A stretch of DNA of 64,000 nucleotides from an uncultured SAR86 cluster bacterium (lineage in GTDB: Bacteria > Pseudomonadota > Gammaproteobacteria > Magnimaribacterales > D2472). The notes beneath the pieces were generated by a model. The model was not told where the DNA came from. It saw only the letters and a program-made list of their open reading frames with translations, and did not search any database. The stretch is taken from positions 1-64,000 of the forward strand of contig CABXXT010000003.1 of NCBI GenBank assembly GCA_902516285.1. The letters run 5' to 3'. Position numbers and translations under genes: made by a program. This document shows, piece by piece, positions 1-10,608 of the stretch; position 1 is the stretch's first letter, and each line of letters starts with the position of its first letter.

Positions 1-146
1 CATGGGAGAGTCAATCCCCAATACCTGAGAGAAAAAGCTCGTTTAGAAAAAAGACAGATATAATTATTCAAGAAGCAAATATGGGTGGTTTTTGGATGAT
101 AAGCAAAAAGAATGATAGGCGAATTAAAGTAAGAAGAATTTCATAA
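1..146 (+). other. 3' end of a truncated upstream CDS; two open frames compete (one ending at 63 with ...NPQYLREKARLEKRQI*, one ending at 146 with ...KNDRRIKVRRIS*)
   Basis: Both frames are open from the window edge; the family cannot be recognised from so short a tail. Confidence 0.3.
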
Positions 147-147
147 T

Positions 148-492
148 ATGAATAATCAAAATCAACAATCAATTGCAATTACAAAAAATGCCTCAAATAG
201 GATATTAAATGTTATAGATAGCAGTAATGAAAAGACTTCACAGTTCAGGATATTTGTAACCGGAGGTGGTTGTTCTGGATTTCAATATGGCTTTAAATTT
301 GATCCAGATGTTGCCAATGATGACGATAAAATAGATTTCCCAGATTTTTCAATATTAGTTGATTCTATGTCATATCCTTACTTATATGGCTCAACACTAG
401 ACTTTGTTGAGGATCTTTCTGGATCTAAATTTGTAATAAAAAATCCTAATGCTAAAACAACTTGTGGTTGTGGAGAATCTTTTACAGTCTAG
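148..492 (+). CDS. erpA: Iron-sulfur cluster insertion protein ErpA (A-type carrier)
   Basis: GGGCSGFQY and C-terminal CGCGESF cysteine motifs; length 114 aa; next to anmK. Confidence 0.93.
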   Translation: MNNQNQQSIAITKNASNRILNVIDSSNEKTSQFRIFVTGGGCSGFQYGFKFDPDVANDDDKIDFPDFSILVDSMSYPYLYGSTLDFVEDLSGSKFVIKNPNAKTTCGCGESFTV

Positions 493-1504
493 AATTAAAT
501 TTTTTCCCTTTATCTAAGTAAGCCAAATATGCAAAGCCTGCTGCCTCAACATATTTAGATGAAATTTCACTATCTGTTGTTCTAATCGCAACATTAATTT
601 TTTTATTAATAAGATTCATTAAAAAGTCATTCTTTGTTCCACCTCCATGCAATATTACTTCATCTGGATTATTACAAAATAGATAAAATTCTTTCACTTT
701 CTCAGCAGTAAATTCTGTTAAGGTTCTTAAAAGATTATTTGGAGTAATTTTCATTCTTTCCCTATTAAGTAATGCGTAGTAATCACTTTTGTCGTCTGAT
801 CGTGGATAAACCATCTTTGAAGACTCATTCATAAGTTCCCTAAGTAAATTTATTTCTATATTTCCCTTAGACGATTCATTCCCACAATTATCATACCCAG
901 TATTAAAGAGTTTCTTTGATGCATGATCAATAAGACAATTTCCTGGACCAATGTCAGATGCTAAAGAAATAATATCACCCTCTAAATACGTACCATTTGC
1001 AATACCGCCTATATTAATAATTAATTTTCTCTTATCTTTTTCAGAATAAATGTATCTATGAAATTCTGGTATGAGGGGTGCGCCCATGCCCCCCATAGAG
1101 ATATCATAATTTCTAAAGTCAGAAACAACATTTATATCTAAATCATTGGAAATTTTTTGGGGATTGCCTATTTGGTAACTTTTACCAACTGTATGGAAGA
1201 CTGTCTGACCGGAGAAAGCGATTGAAGAAATATCTGATGACTTTATGCTTGTCTTTTTTAAAAGTTTATTTATTAATTCCACTGTTTTTTCATTCAACTT
1301 ATCTTCTATTTCTTTTAAATCATTTGATTCTTTTATAGTTTTATAACCCTTTTTAATAGATTGTTCATACTTTTCCCTGTAACTTTCTCCTAATTCGGTA
1401 CTCAATGATCCTATAAGTTTAAAACTCCTATCAAAAGAAACAATGCAACCATCTAATGCGTCAGCACTTGTACCTGTCATTATTCCTATAAAATATTTAC
1501 TCAT
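482..1504 (-). CDS. anmK: Anhydro-N-acetylmuramic acid kinase
   Basis: IGIMTGTSADALDG N-terminus, INIGGIANGTYL, DIGPGNCLID, LHGGGTKNDFLM motifs. Confidence 0.95.
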   Translation of the reverse strand: MSKYFIGIMTGTSADALDGCIVSFDRSFKLIGSLSTELGESYREKYEQSIKKGYKTIKESNDLKEIEDKLNEKTVELINKLLKKTSIKSSDISSIAFSGQTVFHTVGKSYQIGNPQKISNDLDINVVSDFRNYDISMGGMGAPLIPEFHRYIYSEKDKRKLIINIGGIANGTYLEGDIISLASDIGPGNCLIDHASKKLFNTGYDNCGNESSKGNIEINLLRELMNESSKMVYPRSDDKSDYYALLNRERMKITPNNLLRTLTEFTAEKVKEFYLFCNNPDEVILHGGGTKNDFLMNLINKKINVAIRTTDSEISSKYVEAAGFAYLAYLDKGKKFNSRL

Positions 1505-2741
1505 TTAAAAAAAGATTATACTCATTTAGGCTTTTATAGCTTAAGGTTAGTAAGTTATTAAATTCATTGAGTTGACTGGAATTAATTGCTTTTGCAGACG
1601 GAAGTTTGACTTTTACTGGGTCAGATCTTATGAGGCCCTGCCAAAATTCAAAATGTAAATGAGTACCAGTAGCCTGACCAGAATCTCCAACAAAAGCAAT
1701 AACTTCACCTTGGCTTACCTTGTCACCAACTTTTAGCTTTGGTTTAAAGTTTTCTAGATGAGCATACAAAGTTTTAATGTTGCCACCGTGTTTAATTTCT
1801 ACCGTTCTTCCATAGCCGGACTTTCTTCCAACAAAAGAAATAGTCCCATCTCCAGATGCTTTTACAGGCGTATTTCTTTTTGCTGCATAATCCACCCCAT
1901 TGTGAGCTTTAATTCTGTGAAGAATTGGATGCATTCTATTTGGATTAAAATGTGAGCTTATGTATGCAAAATCAAGTGGAGCTCTTAAAAATGCTTTCTT
2001 AACATTATCACCAGACTCATTAAAGTATTGCTTGCCTTGATCATCATCATAGAATCTTTGAGCTACATAAGTTTTATTCTTATTTACAAATTGTGCAAAT
2101 ATAATATCTCCATTTGATATTTTTGCTCCATCTGAATATTCAATTTCAAATATAATTGAAAAAGTATCACCCTTTCTTATATCAAAAATAAAATCAACAT
2201 CCCAACTAAAAATATATGCAAAATCCATAATAATACTATCAGGGATTCCGACTTTAAGAGCATCCTTATAAAAAGATTCGTCAATAACTCCCTTCCTAAT
2301 GTATTTAATCTTTTGGATATCTTTTTTTATTTTTTTTACAGAAATTTCCTTAGAAGTTGAAATAAGAATTGAATTTACTTCATCTTTAATAATTTCAATA
2401 CTTTGTAACTTATCACCTAGATAATTAAATTCCATTAAATCATTTGGTTGTATACCTGAGAGGACATTATCCTTATCATAATTAAAAATTTTATAAGCCG
2501 TGTTCAGTGGAACTTTTTTATCCTCAAAAATTACTGAAAGATTTTCACCTTCATTTACCTTATGAATAATTTTGTTATTTATATTAGGTAATCTCTCGCT
2601 AAGATTCTCACTAATTAAAACATTTTCTTCTGGCTCATAATAGTTTGTTTTTGTATCTATATAAGTTAGAAGGATGAATGAAATTAAACCAAAAAAAACA
2701 ATCATGATTATTTTATTTGGTGATTTTGTAAATCCAATCAT
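1497..2741 (-). CDS. M23 family peptidoglycan endopeptidase (MepM-like)
   Basis: HNGVDYAAKRNTPVKASGDG...GNIKTLYAHL...GTHLHFEFW LytM catalytic motifs, N-terminal TM segment. Confidence 0.9.
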   Translation of the reverse strand: MIGFTKSPNKIIMIVFFGLISFILLTYIDTKTNYYEPEENVLISENLSERLPNINNKIIHKVNEGENLSVIFEDKKVPLNTAYKIFNYDKDNVLSGIQPNDLMEFNYLGDKLQSIEIIKDEVNSILISTSKEISVKKIKKDIQKIKYIRKGVIDESFYKDALKVGIPDSIIMDFAYIFSWDVDFIFDIRKGDTFSIIFEIEYSDGAKISNGDIIFAQFVNKNKTYVAQRFYDDDQGKQYFNESGDNVKKAFLRAPLDFAYISSHFNPNRMHPILHRIKAHNGVDYAAKRNTPVKASGDGTISFVGRKSGYGRTVEIKHGGNIKTLYAHLENFKPKLKVGDKVSQGEVIAFVGDSGQATGTHLHFEFWQGLIRSDPVKVKLPSAKAINSSQLNEFNNLLTLSYKSLNEYNLFLNE

Positions 2742-5700
2742 TAATCTTTTTGGAAGTTAAGTAATTCAGTATTTCCACCAAAAGCAACTGAATTCTTTGA
2801 GACTACTTTTTCATTTAAAAATTGTATTAAATAGTTAGGTCCCCCAGCTTTGAACCCACTTCCCGATAATCCTACACCACCAAATGGTTGAGATCCTACA
2901 ACAGCACCGATCATATCCCTGTTAACATAAATATTTCCTATTTTTGATTCATCACATAAGTAAGATGCTCTTGATTCAATTCTTGTATGTATGCCCATTG
3001 TCAATCCGTATTCGCTATCATTTATTTGCTTTATGAGATTATCAATACCATCAAAAGAATATTTTAAAACATGCAGTATAGGTCCAAATTGTTCTTCTTT
3101 AATATCAGAAATTTTATTAATACTTATTAATGTTGGTCGAATATATTTATCACAGGTGGCCTGATTTGTTTCAATTACATCCATTCCTTTTTTACGACAG
3201 CTTGCAATGTAGTTTTTTAATTTTTTATGAGCGGTTTTGTTGATAATAGGACCAATATCTACATCAAAACTATTTGGATCTCCTAAAGACTGGACTTCCA
3301 TATTTCCCAGGATCATATTCATAAGTTCATCATAGATTTCTTCTTGAACACATAGAACTCTTAATGCCGAACATCTTTGTCCCGCACTATCAAAAGCAGA
3401 CCGAATTACATCATCTGTAACCTGTTCCAGCAAGGCACTTGAATCTACAATCATTGTATTAATCCCGCCAGTTTCAGCTATGAGAGGCACTATTTGATTT
3501 TGATTATTTAAAAGATTTGTTTGAATTCTTTTTGCAGTTTTTAATGATCCAGTGAAAGCAACTCCATTGATTGGAATCTTGCAAAGAATCTCACCATAAA
3601 CTCCATTACCTAAAATTAATTCTAACGCTTCTATAGGTATTCCAAATTTATGAAATTTTTTAACAATTAAGTAACTTAATATTGGAGTATGCTCTGAGGG
3701 TTTTAAAATTACTTTATTGCCACAGGCTAATGCTGCTGAAATTTGGCCTATCAGTATAGCAACAGGAAAATTCCATGGACTGATACATAAAAATTTTCCT
3801 TTAGGAACATATGACATTGAATTTTTTTCACCTGTAGGACCGTTTAGTTGATTTTCACCAGATATTTCTAGAATTTGCTCTGAATAGTATCTGAGGAAAT
3901 CTATTCCTTCCCTAACTTCATCAATAGAATTTTGAATAGTTTTCCCAGCTTCATTTATTAAATAATAGATTAATTGAAATGGATTTTTTTCTATATCATC
4001 AGCAATACGCTTTAATATTATTGATCTTTTTTTGACCTTTGTTAAACCCCAAACATTTGGACTATCCATTTTAAGACAACGCTTTATCTCAATAGGATCA
4101 TCATAAACCACTGTTCCAATATCCAATCCTGAAGATATTGATTTAAGTTTCTCTGAAGTTTTCTTAGATTCATTTCTATTTTTATATATTGATTCTGCTT
4201 TGATAGTAGTATTTTCAAAAAATTTTAATTCTTTCTTTAAAAGTTCAATATTTTGTTTTTCAGAAATGTCAAAGCCAGAGGAATTATCTCTTTTAGTAAA
4301 TATTTTTTTTGGTAAAGGAATTTCTTTATTCTCTTCATTGATTTTTAAGAATGGATTTTTTGCTAACCACTTAGGATCAGTTTCTGGATCGAGCAATCTA
4401 TTAATGAAAGAACTATTAGCACCATTTTCAAGCAGCCTCCTTACCAGATATGGCAAAAGATCTTTATAGCTTCCAATTGGGGCATATACTGATGGATTTT
4501 TTGATAAACCCAATATTTTTGAAGCACTTTTAAACAACAGTTCACCCATACCATAGAGTCTCTGAAATTCATAATCATTATCTTTAGCCAAGTGAACAAT
4601 GGAAGAAATTGTATGAGCATTATGAGTTGCAAATTTTGGGAAGAATTTTTTATTTTCTAATATCTCTTTTGCACAAGCCAAGTATGCAATATCTGTTAAA
4701 GATTTTTTTGTATATACTGGATAGCCCTCATAACTATTAATTTGGGCATGTTTTATCTCATAGTCCCAATAGGCACCTTTAACAAGACGAATATGAATTT
4801 TATCTCTCTTTTTTAAAATATTATTTAAAAAATGTATTACCTCTATTGACCTTTTTCCATAAGCTTGAAGTGCAATCCCAAAGCCATCCCAATTCTTAAT
4901 ATTTTTTTCCAATGCTAGTTTTTCGATTATGTAAATGCTAAGTGATAATCTATCTTGCTCTTCAGCATCAATAGTTACATCGACATCTTTTAAATATGCA
5001 TATTTAATTAACTCAAGTAACCTTGGAACTAATTCAGACTCAACCTCGTTAACTTTTCTCATTTCATATCTTGGATGTAAGGCAGAAATTTTAATTGAAA
5101 TGCCATTCGAAAGATTCTTAAGTTTGTTGATTTTACTTACTTCATCAATTGCATTTTTGTATGAATTAAAATAATTTTGAGCTTGTTCGATAGTCCTTGC
5201 TGCCTCTCCAAGCATATCGAAAGAAAATACTTCTTGATCAAGATCAGGGATTTTCTTTACATCATCGAAATCTCTTCCAATAACAAACTCTTGACTTAGA
5301 ATATGCATAGCTCCAAGCACAGCATTACGCAGTGGCATTTCACCAGATTTTGATATTAATTTATGGATTAAGTTATTTGGATTTTCTGACCATTCCGAGG
5401 GCGTTGTGACTACTTTGCCAGCAAGTAATAACCCCCAAGTAGATGCATTTACAAAAAGACTGTCTGCTTTATTTAAATGATCAATCCATCTACCTTCAGA
5501 TAATTTTTCTGAAATTATCAAATTTCTTGTTTTATTATCTGGAATTCTTAATAGTGATTCAGCAAGGCACATTAAAGCAACACCTTCTTGATTATCTAAG
5601 CCATATTCACTCAAAAATGCATCAAGCTTTGATCTATCAATTTTATTCTTTCTACATAACTTAATTATTTTTTCAGCATTACTGGATATACTTTTTTCAT

Positions 5701-5776
5701 TGATAAACTTAGTGTTTGTTGAAAGGGCTGATAAGATTTTTTCTTCGCAAATAAATTTATTTTTAGCCTCTAACAT
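2741..5776 (-). CDS. putA: Bifunctional proline dehydrogenase / L-glutamate gamma-semialdehyde dehydrogenase PutA
   Basis: 1011 aa with N-terminal PRODH (LVKGAYWDYEIKHAQ, RRLLENGANSSF) and C-terminal ALDH (CISPWNFPVAI, AETGGINTMIV, SAGQRCSALRVL). Confidence 0.95.
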   Translation of the reverse strand: MLEAKNKFICEEKILSALSTNTKFINEKSISSNAEKIIKLCRKNKIDRSKLDAFLSEYGLDNQEGVALMCLAESLLRIPDNKTRNLIISEKLSEGRWIDHLNKADSLFVNASTWGLLLAGKVVTTPSEWSENPNNLIHKLISKSGEMPLRNAVLGAMHILSQEFVIGRDFDDVKKIPDLDQEVFSFDMLGEAARTIEQAQNYFNSYKNAIDEVSKINKLKNLSNGISIKISALHPRYEMRKVNEVESELVPRLLELIKYAYLKDVDVTIDAEEQDRLSLSIYIIEKLALEKNIKNWDGFGIALQAYGKRSIEVIHFLNNILKKRDKIHIRLVKGAYWDYEIKHAQINSYEGYPVYTKKSLTDIAYLACAKEILENKKFFPKFATHNAHTISSIVHLAKDNDYEFQRLYGMGELLFKSASKILGLSKNPSVYAPIGSYKDLLPYLVRRLLENGANSSFINRLLDPETDPKWLAKNPFLKINEENKEIPLPKKIFTKRDNSSGFDISEKQNIELLKKELKFFENTTIKAESIYKNRNESKKTSEKLKSISSGLDIGTVVYDDPIEIKRCLKMDSPNVWGLTKVKKRSIILKRIADDIEKNPFQLIYYLINEAGKTIQNSIDEVREGIDFLRYYSEQILEISGENQLNGPTGEKNSMSYVPKGKFLCISPWNFPVAILIGQISAALACGNKVILKPSEHTPILSYLIVKKFHKFGIPIEALELILGNGVYGEILCKIPINGVAFTGSLKTAKRIQTNLLNNQNQIVPLIAETGGINTMIVDSSALLEQVTDDVIRSAFDSAGQRCSALRVLCVQEEIYDELMNMILGNMEVQSLGDPNSFDVDIGPIINKTAHKKLKNYIASCRKKGMDVIETNQATCDKYIRPTLISINKISDIKEEQFGPILHVLKYSFDGIDNLIKQINDSEYGLTMGIHTRIESRASYLCDESKIGNIYVNRDMIGAVVGSQPFGGVGLSGSGFKAGGPNYLIQFLNEKVVSKNSVAFGGNTELLNFQKD

Positions 5777-5854
5777 AATTATTATTTTAATCTTTAAGTA
5801 CCAAGTATCAACTTTGTGATTCTATTAATCTGATAAAAATATTATGATAGTTAG

Positions 5855-7042
5855 ATGGATAATGCACTAAAGCTTATTAAAAGAGGCTCTGATGAAATTC
5901 TTACTGAGTCTGATCTTCAAAAGAAACTTAATTCAGGTAAACAACTAATTGTAAAAGCTGGCTTTGATCCTACTGCACCTGATCTTCATTTTGGACATAC
6001 AGTATTGTTAAATAAGTTAAGACATTTTCAAGATTTAGGCCACAAAGTTATATTTTTAATAGGTGATTTTACGGGACGTATTGGAGATCCATCAGGAACT
6101 AATAAAACAAGACCAACACTTGACGCAAAAGATTTGGAAGAAAATGCTAAAACCTATGAAAAACAAGTATTTAAGATTCTTAAAAAAGAACTCACTGAAG
6201 TGAGATTTAATTCTGAATGGTGTGATCAGCTTGGGGCTGACGGCCTTATTAAACTGGCATCAAAATATAATGTTGCAAGAATGCTTGAGAGAGATGATTT
6301 TAGCAAAAGATTTTCATCAAATAAGACAATAGCAATTCATGAATTTTTATATCCGTTAGTGCAAGGTTATGACTCAGTTGCACTTAAGGCTGATGTTGAA
6401 TGTGGAGGAACTGATCAGAAATTTAATTTACTTGTAGGAAGAGAGCTTCAAAGAGATTATGAGCAAGATCCTCAGATTGTCATTACTGTGCCAATATTAG
6501 AGGGCTTAGATGGCGTAAAGAAAATGTCGAAATCGTTAAATAATTATATTGCAATTGATGAGGATCCAAATGAAATGTTTGGAAAAATAATGTCAGTTTC
6601 AGATGAATTAATGTGGAGATGGTTTGAACTTTTAAGCTTTATACCTGAAGAGCAAATAAGAGATCTCCAAAAAGAAATGAAAGATGGGAAAAATCCTCGT
6701 GATATAAAATTTATTTTGGCAGAAGAACTGGTAGACAGATTTCATGAAGCTGGTGACGGTAAAAAATGCAAAGAGGCCTTTTTAGAAAGATTTCAAAAAG
6801 GAAAGATGCCAGATGAGATTGAATTAATTGAACATACAATTGAAGGAGACTCTATTTTATTAGTTAATCTTCTTAAGAACACAAATATGATCAATAGTGT
6901 CTCAGAGGGCAATAGACTAATTAAACAAGGTGGAATAAAGATTAATTCTGAAAAAGTTGAAGATCTTAAGCATGAAATACTTAAAGGCTCAGAAAGTATT
7001 TTCCAAGTTGGTAAAAGAAAATTCCTTAAGATAAAAACCTAA
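5855..7042 (+). CDS. tyrS: Tyrosyl-tRNA synthetase
   Basis: [30 protein letters not shown] and [11 protein letters not shown] signature, C-terminal S4 domain. Confidence 0.96.
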   Translation: MDNALKLIKRGSDEILTESDLQKKLNSGKQLIVKAGFDPTAPDLHFGHTVLLNKLRHFQDLGHKVIFLIGDFTGRIGDPSGTNKTRPTLDAKDLEENAKTYEKQVFKILKKELTEVRFNSEWCDQLGADGLIKLASKYNVARMLERDDFSKRFSSNKTIAIHEFLYPLVQGYDSVALKADVECGGTDQKFNLLVGRELQRDYEQDPQIVITVPILEGLDGVKKMSKSLNNYIAIDEDPNEMFGKIMSVSDELMWRWFELLSFIPEEQIRDLQKEMKDGKNPRDIKFILAEELVDRFHEAGDGKKCKEAFLERFQKGKMPDEIELIEHTIEGDSILLVNLLKNTNMINSVSEGNRLIKQGGIKINSEKVEDLKHEILKGSESIFQVGKRKFLKIKT

Positions 7043-7044
7043 CA

Positions 7045-7497
7045 ATGAGACAATTACTCATTCTGTTATTTTCTTTATTCTTGTACTCTTGTGTTCAAGA
7101 CAGTCCAAACATAAAACAAATTGAGAACTTACAATTCTTTATTGATAATGCAAAGAAAAGTGATGTCATAGAAATCGAATCAGGACTTCAATATTCTGTC
7201 ATTAATAAAAGTGACTCAAATAGGACTAGCCCACAGCTTAACCAAGTGATAACTGCCCATTTTCATGGAACTCTTACAAATGGAGATATTTTTTGGAGCT
7301 CACTTGATTCTGAACCACTTAAAATTGAATTGTCAAAACTAATTATAGGTTGCCAAAAAGCTATTTCACTAATGAGTCCGGGAGACAAGTGGAAAGTATT
7401 TATTGATTCTTCAATGGCCTATGGCGACGAAGGGCGACCAGGGATACCATCAAATTCAATATTAGTTTTTGAAATAGAACTTTTAGATTTTATTTAA
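7045..7497 (+). CDS. FKBP-type peptidyl-prolyl isomerase, predicted lipoprotein
   Basis: Lipobox-like LYSC; ITAHFHGTLTNGDIFWSS...MSPGDKWKVFIDSSMAYGDEGRPGIPSNSILVFEIELL. Confidence 0.9.
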   Translation: MRQLLILLFSLFLYSCVQDSPNIKQIENLQFFIDNAKKSDVIEIESGLQYSVINKSDSNRTSPQLNQVITAHFHGTLTNGDIFWSSLDSEPLKIELSKLIIGCQKAISLMSPGDKWKVFIDSSMAYGDEGRPGIPSNSILVFEIELLDFI

Positions 7498-7505
7498 ACA
7501 AGTGG

Positions 7506-7581
7506 TGGGCCTGGGAAGACTCGAACTTCCGACCTCTCGATTATCAGTCGAACGCTCTAACCAAAACTGAGCTACAGGCCC
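7506..7581 (-). tRNA. tRNA-Ile(GAT); encoded CCA at 7503-7505
   Basis: Reverse complement GGGCCTG TA GCTC AGTTTTGGTTA GAGC G TTCGA CTGATAA TCGAG AGGTC GGAAG TTCGAGT CTTCC CAGGCCC A + CCA folds as a full cloverleaf, anticodon GAT. Confidence 0.93.
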
Positions 7582-7629
7582 ACAAATGAAAGAGCATTCT
7601 ACCTTTGAATTACAATTTCGACAATTAAA

Positions 7630-8304
7630 CTACCTTTCTTTAAGAGACTTATAAAGAGTAAAGTAAATATAACCCAAGGGAATTACAAATAAATATTCAT
7701 TTATTGCAAGTATAGATGTTTGCACTATTCCAGCTGGCAGTATACTGGACAATATTAAACTTGAACTTATCATTAATACTACAAAGACCAAGGTAAACCC
7801 AAATAATTTTGATCCATATTCATCCGTCATTTCCCATGATGAACTTATTGATTCAAAAACACCCTTATTTTCATACATAATTTGAGCTGCAAATAATGAA
7901 AATCTTGCAGTGAGATATATGCCAGGTAATATTAATAATATATACCCAAAAAATGAAACTATAGCTATTAAGATATATGCTCCAAATAAGGGAAAGAATT
8001 TTGTTAGTCCAGCTTGAAGAGCATTTATAGGAGTTATCTCTTTTCCCTTATCAATTGACAAGTAGCTTACCCAAATACCTCCTAAAAAAGAAATTTGGAG
8101 AATAACTCCAATTAATGCAACCATACTTATTACAAGCGAATTATTTTCAAAAAATTCTATAAAATCTTCTGGTTGAGAAATCTCTGCAAGAGGAATAATT
8201 AGGAAGGCGGTCAATGATTCTATTGCAATTACAGGAAGCGCAAGCATTATAAAATATTTCCAATTTGAAAATGTGTACTTCCATGCAGAATTGAATTGAT
8301 CCAT
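7630..8304 (-). CDS. Polytopic inner-membrane protein (YciC/glycerophosphoryl-diester-phosphodiesterase-membrane-domain-like)
   Basis: Multiple hydrophobic segments; LPGIYLTARFSLFAAQIMYENKGVFESISSSWEMT motif typical of this membrane family. Confidence 0.6.
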   Translation of the reverse strand: MDQFNSAWKYTFSNWKYFIMLALPVIAIESLTAFLIIPLAEISQPEDFIEFFENNSLVISMVALIGVILQISFLGGIWVSYLSIDKGKEITPINALQAGLTKFFPLFGAYILIAIVSFFGYILLILPGIYLTARFSLFAAQIMYENKGVFESISSSWEMTDEYGSKLFGFTLVFVVLMISSSLILSSILPAGIVQTSILAINEYLFVIPLGYIYFTLYKSLKER

Positions 8305-8332
8305 CGGGTAATTGTAAAGTAATATTATTTAT

Positions 8333-10432
8333 ATGTATAAAAAATACTTTTCTTTATTGTTTTTCATTTTAGTTTCCTGCACATCTCAAGAATCTGAGAT
8401 TTCATATCCACAAACAAAAAAAATAGAATTTAGCGAAACGATTCATGGTTATGAAATAAGTGATTCATATAGATGGCTTGAGGATTTTACAAGTGAAGAA
8501 TCTACAGATTGGGTCGATAGACAAAATAACTTTACAAAAGATTTTATTCAAAATAATAATTATAAAAAAGATCTTGAAAGTTATTTGAATGATATATGGG
8601 AAAGCGAGTCGATATCTATTCCATACAAGGTAAAAGAAAAAACATTTTACTATTTTAATGATGGCACGTTTCAACAAAGCAAGTTAATGATTAAAGATTG
8701 TGAAGATTGTAAAGAAAGAGTTTTAATTGATCCAAACACTTTCTCAGAAGATGGGACAGTATCTCTTGGTGGAACAAGTATAAATAATAATGCAACGCAT
8801 ATTGCATTTTCAGTTTCAGATGGTGGGTCTGATTGGAGATCATGGAAAGTAATGAATATTGAAACAGGAGAGGTTCTTGAGGATAACTTAAAGTGGGCAA
8901 AATTTTCTGGGGCAACGTGGGAAAATGATGATAGTGGATTTTACTACAGACGCTATAAAGAGCCTGACGGAGAGTTACTAAAAGAGTTAAATGAATCTCC
9001 ACAAATAATGTTTCATAAAATTGGCACGAATCAATCTGATGATCAATTAATATACGAAAATCCTGATAATCCTAGATGGGGGTTTGGGATAACAGTAGTT
9101 AAAGATAGTGATATGAAAATATTATCTATTTCTGAGGGAACTGACGAAAGAAACAGAATTTATTTAAAAGTTAGCAAAGATAGTGATTTTATTCCCATTA
9201 TTGATGAATTAATTGCTACATACAGCTTTATTGACAGTAAAGATAATATTTTGTGGTTTTATACGACTGAAAGTGCTCCAAATGGAAAAATTGTTAATTT
9301 AGAAGTCAAAAATAACTCTTTTGTATGGAATGAGGTAATTCCTGAGACTAAAAATGCCATCAGATCCGTTAATATTGTCAATAATTCTTTTGTGATTAAC
9401 TATTTAGAAGATACTTTTTCCCAAATAAGTGTCTTTGATTTAAAGGGCCAGCTAATTTCTAAATTGCCATTACCCAAAGAAGGAACCATTAGTGGTTTTA
9501 GTGGAGGCCTTGAGGATACTAGCTCTTACTTTTCAATTACAAATTATGTAACTCCAAGAGAAATTTACGAAATAGATTTAACAGATCTTTCTTATAAACT
9601 TTTTTGGCAAGAGGAACTAGAAGGATATGACTCAGAGGAATATATATCTAAGTTAGAATTTTATAAGTCAAAAGATGGGACACAAATCCCAATTCATATA
9701 AGTCATAAAAAAAATTTAGAGATCGATGAAAATACACCCTTACTGATTTATGGATACGGCGGATTCAATATTTCAATATTACCAAGTTTTAGTAAAAGTC
9801 AAACTGCTTGGAAAAATCAAAATGGAGTTTTTGCTGTAGCGAATTTAAGAGGTGGAGCAGAATACGGAGATGCTTGGCATGAAGCAGGTATGCTTTTGAA
9901 TAAACAAAATGTCTTTGATGATTTTGCATACGCTGCAAAATTTTTGCATGCTAAAAAAATTGGATCCCCAAAATCGACTGCTATCGATGGAAGATCCAAT
10001 GGTGGACTTTTAGTAGCAGCAACCATGTTACAAAATCCAGACTTATATAAAGTGGCTATTCCACAAGTTGGTGTTTTAGACATGCTTAGGTTTAATAAAT
10101 TTACAATTGGTTGGGCCTGGGAAAGTGACTATGGATCTTCAGATAAAAAAGATGAGTTTGAGAATCTTCTATCATATTCACCGCTACATAATATTAAATC
10201 TGATGTTTGTTATCCTACAACTTTGATTACAACAGCAAGTCGGGATGATAGAGTCGTTCCCTCACACTCTTTCAAATTTGCTGCTAAGCTTCAAGAGAAC
10301 CAGTCATGCAATAATCCTATTTTGATAAGAGTAGAAGATAGGGCAGGTCATGGAGCTGGGACACCAAAAGATAAAAGAATTAATCAAATTTCTGAAATCT
10401 ATGGTTATGCATTAAATGTTATAAATAACTGA
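8333..10432 (+). CDS. S9A family prolyl oligopeptidase, predicted lipoprotein
   Basis: Lipobox LVSC; YRWLED N-terminus; YGYGGFNISILPSF, ANLRGGAEYGDAWHEAG, DGRSNGGLL, RAGHGAG motifs. Confidence 0.94.
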   Translation: MYKKYFSLLFFILVSCTSQESEISYPQTKKIEFSETIHGYEISDSYRWLEDFTSEESTDWVDRQNNFTKDFIQNNNYKKDLESYLNDIWESESISIPYKVKEKTFYYFNDGTFQQSKLMIKDCEDCKERVLIDPNTFSEDGTVSLGGTSINNNATHIAFSVSDGGSDWRSWKVMNIETGEVLEDNLKWAKFSGATWENDDSGFYYRRYKEPDGELLKELNESPQIMFHKIGTNQSDDQLIYENPDNPRWGFGITVVKDSDMKILSISEGTDERNRIYLKVSKDSDFIPIIDELIATYSFIDSKDNILWFYTTESAPNGKIVNLEVKNNSFVWNEVIPETKNAIRSVNIVNNSFVINYLEDTFSQISVFDLKGQLISKLPLPKEGTISGFSGGLEDTSSYFSITNYVTPREIYEIDLTDLSYKLFWQEELEGYDSEEYISKLEFYKSKDGTQIPIHISHKKNLEIDENTPLLIYGYGGFNISILPSFSKSQTAWKNQNGVFAVANLRGGAEYGDAWHEAGMLLNKQNVFDDFAYAAKFLHAKKIGSPKSTAIDGRSNGGLLVAATMLQNPDLYKVAIPQVGVLDMLRFNKFTIGWAWESDYGSSDKKDEFENLLSYSPLHNIKSDVCYPTTLITTASRDDRVVPSHSFKFAAKLQENQSCNNPILIRVEDRAGHGAGTPKDKRINQISEIYGYALNVINN

Positions 10433-10526
10433 TATACGGTAATAAATAATAATTTGTTAAGTCTTAAATTATATTTTAAATCAATACTTTTAAATTATAG
10501 AAATATTGATTAATATAAGTTATTAA

Positions 10527-10607
10527 TGCAAAGGGGTGGCAATTTAGCCTGAGATCTTTTTGAAACTCTTTGAACCTGATCAACACAATAGTTGCGGAGG
10601 AATTGCA
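10527..10607 (+). promoter_or_regulatory. TPP (THI-element) riboswitch
   Basis: TGCAA (10527-10531) / TTGCA (10603-10607) P1; GGGGTGGC, CTGAGA, TTTGAACCTGAT conserved blocks; GGC/GCC P3; CAAC/GTTG P5; directly upstream of a TonB receptor and pnuT-like gene. Confidence 0.92.
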
Positions 10608-10608
10608 T

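Noticed and set aside
1758-1955. Small plus-strand ORFs antisense to M23, putA and others (e.g. 1758-1955, 4200-4469, 4935-5174, 5443-5664)
   Set aside because: Fully antisense to long conserved CDSs, no recognisable domains, composition typical of shadow ORFs
2741-5776. PutA as a DNA-binding trifunctional regulator
   Set aside because: No N-terminal ribbon-helix-helix segment visible; 1011 aa fits the bifunctional form
8465-9002. Minus-strand ORFs 8465-8677 and 8691-9002
   Set aside because: Antisense to the prolyl oligopeptidase gene; no independent support
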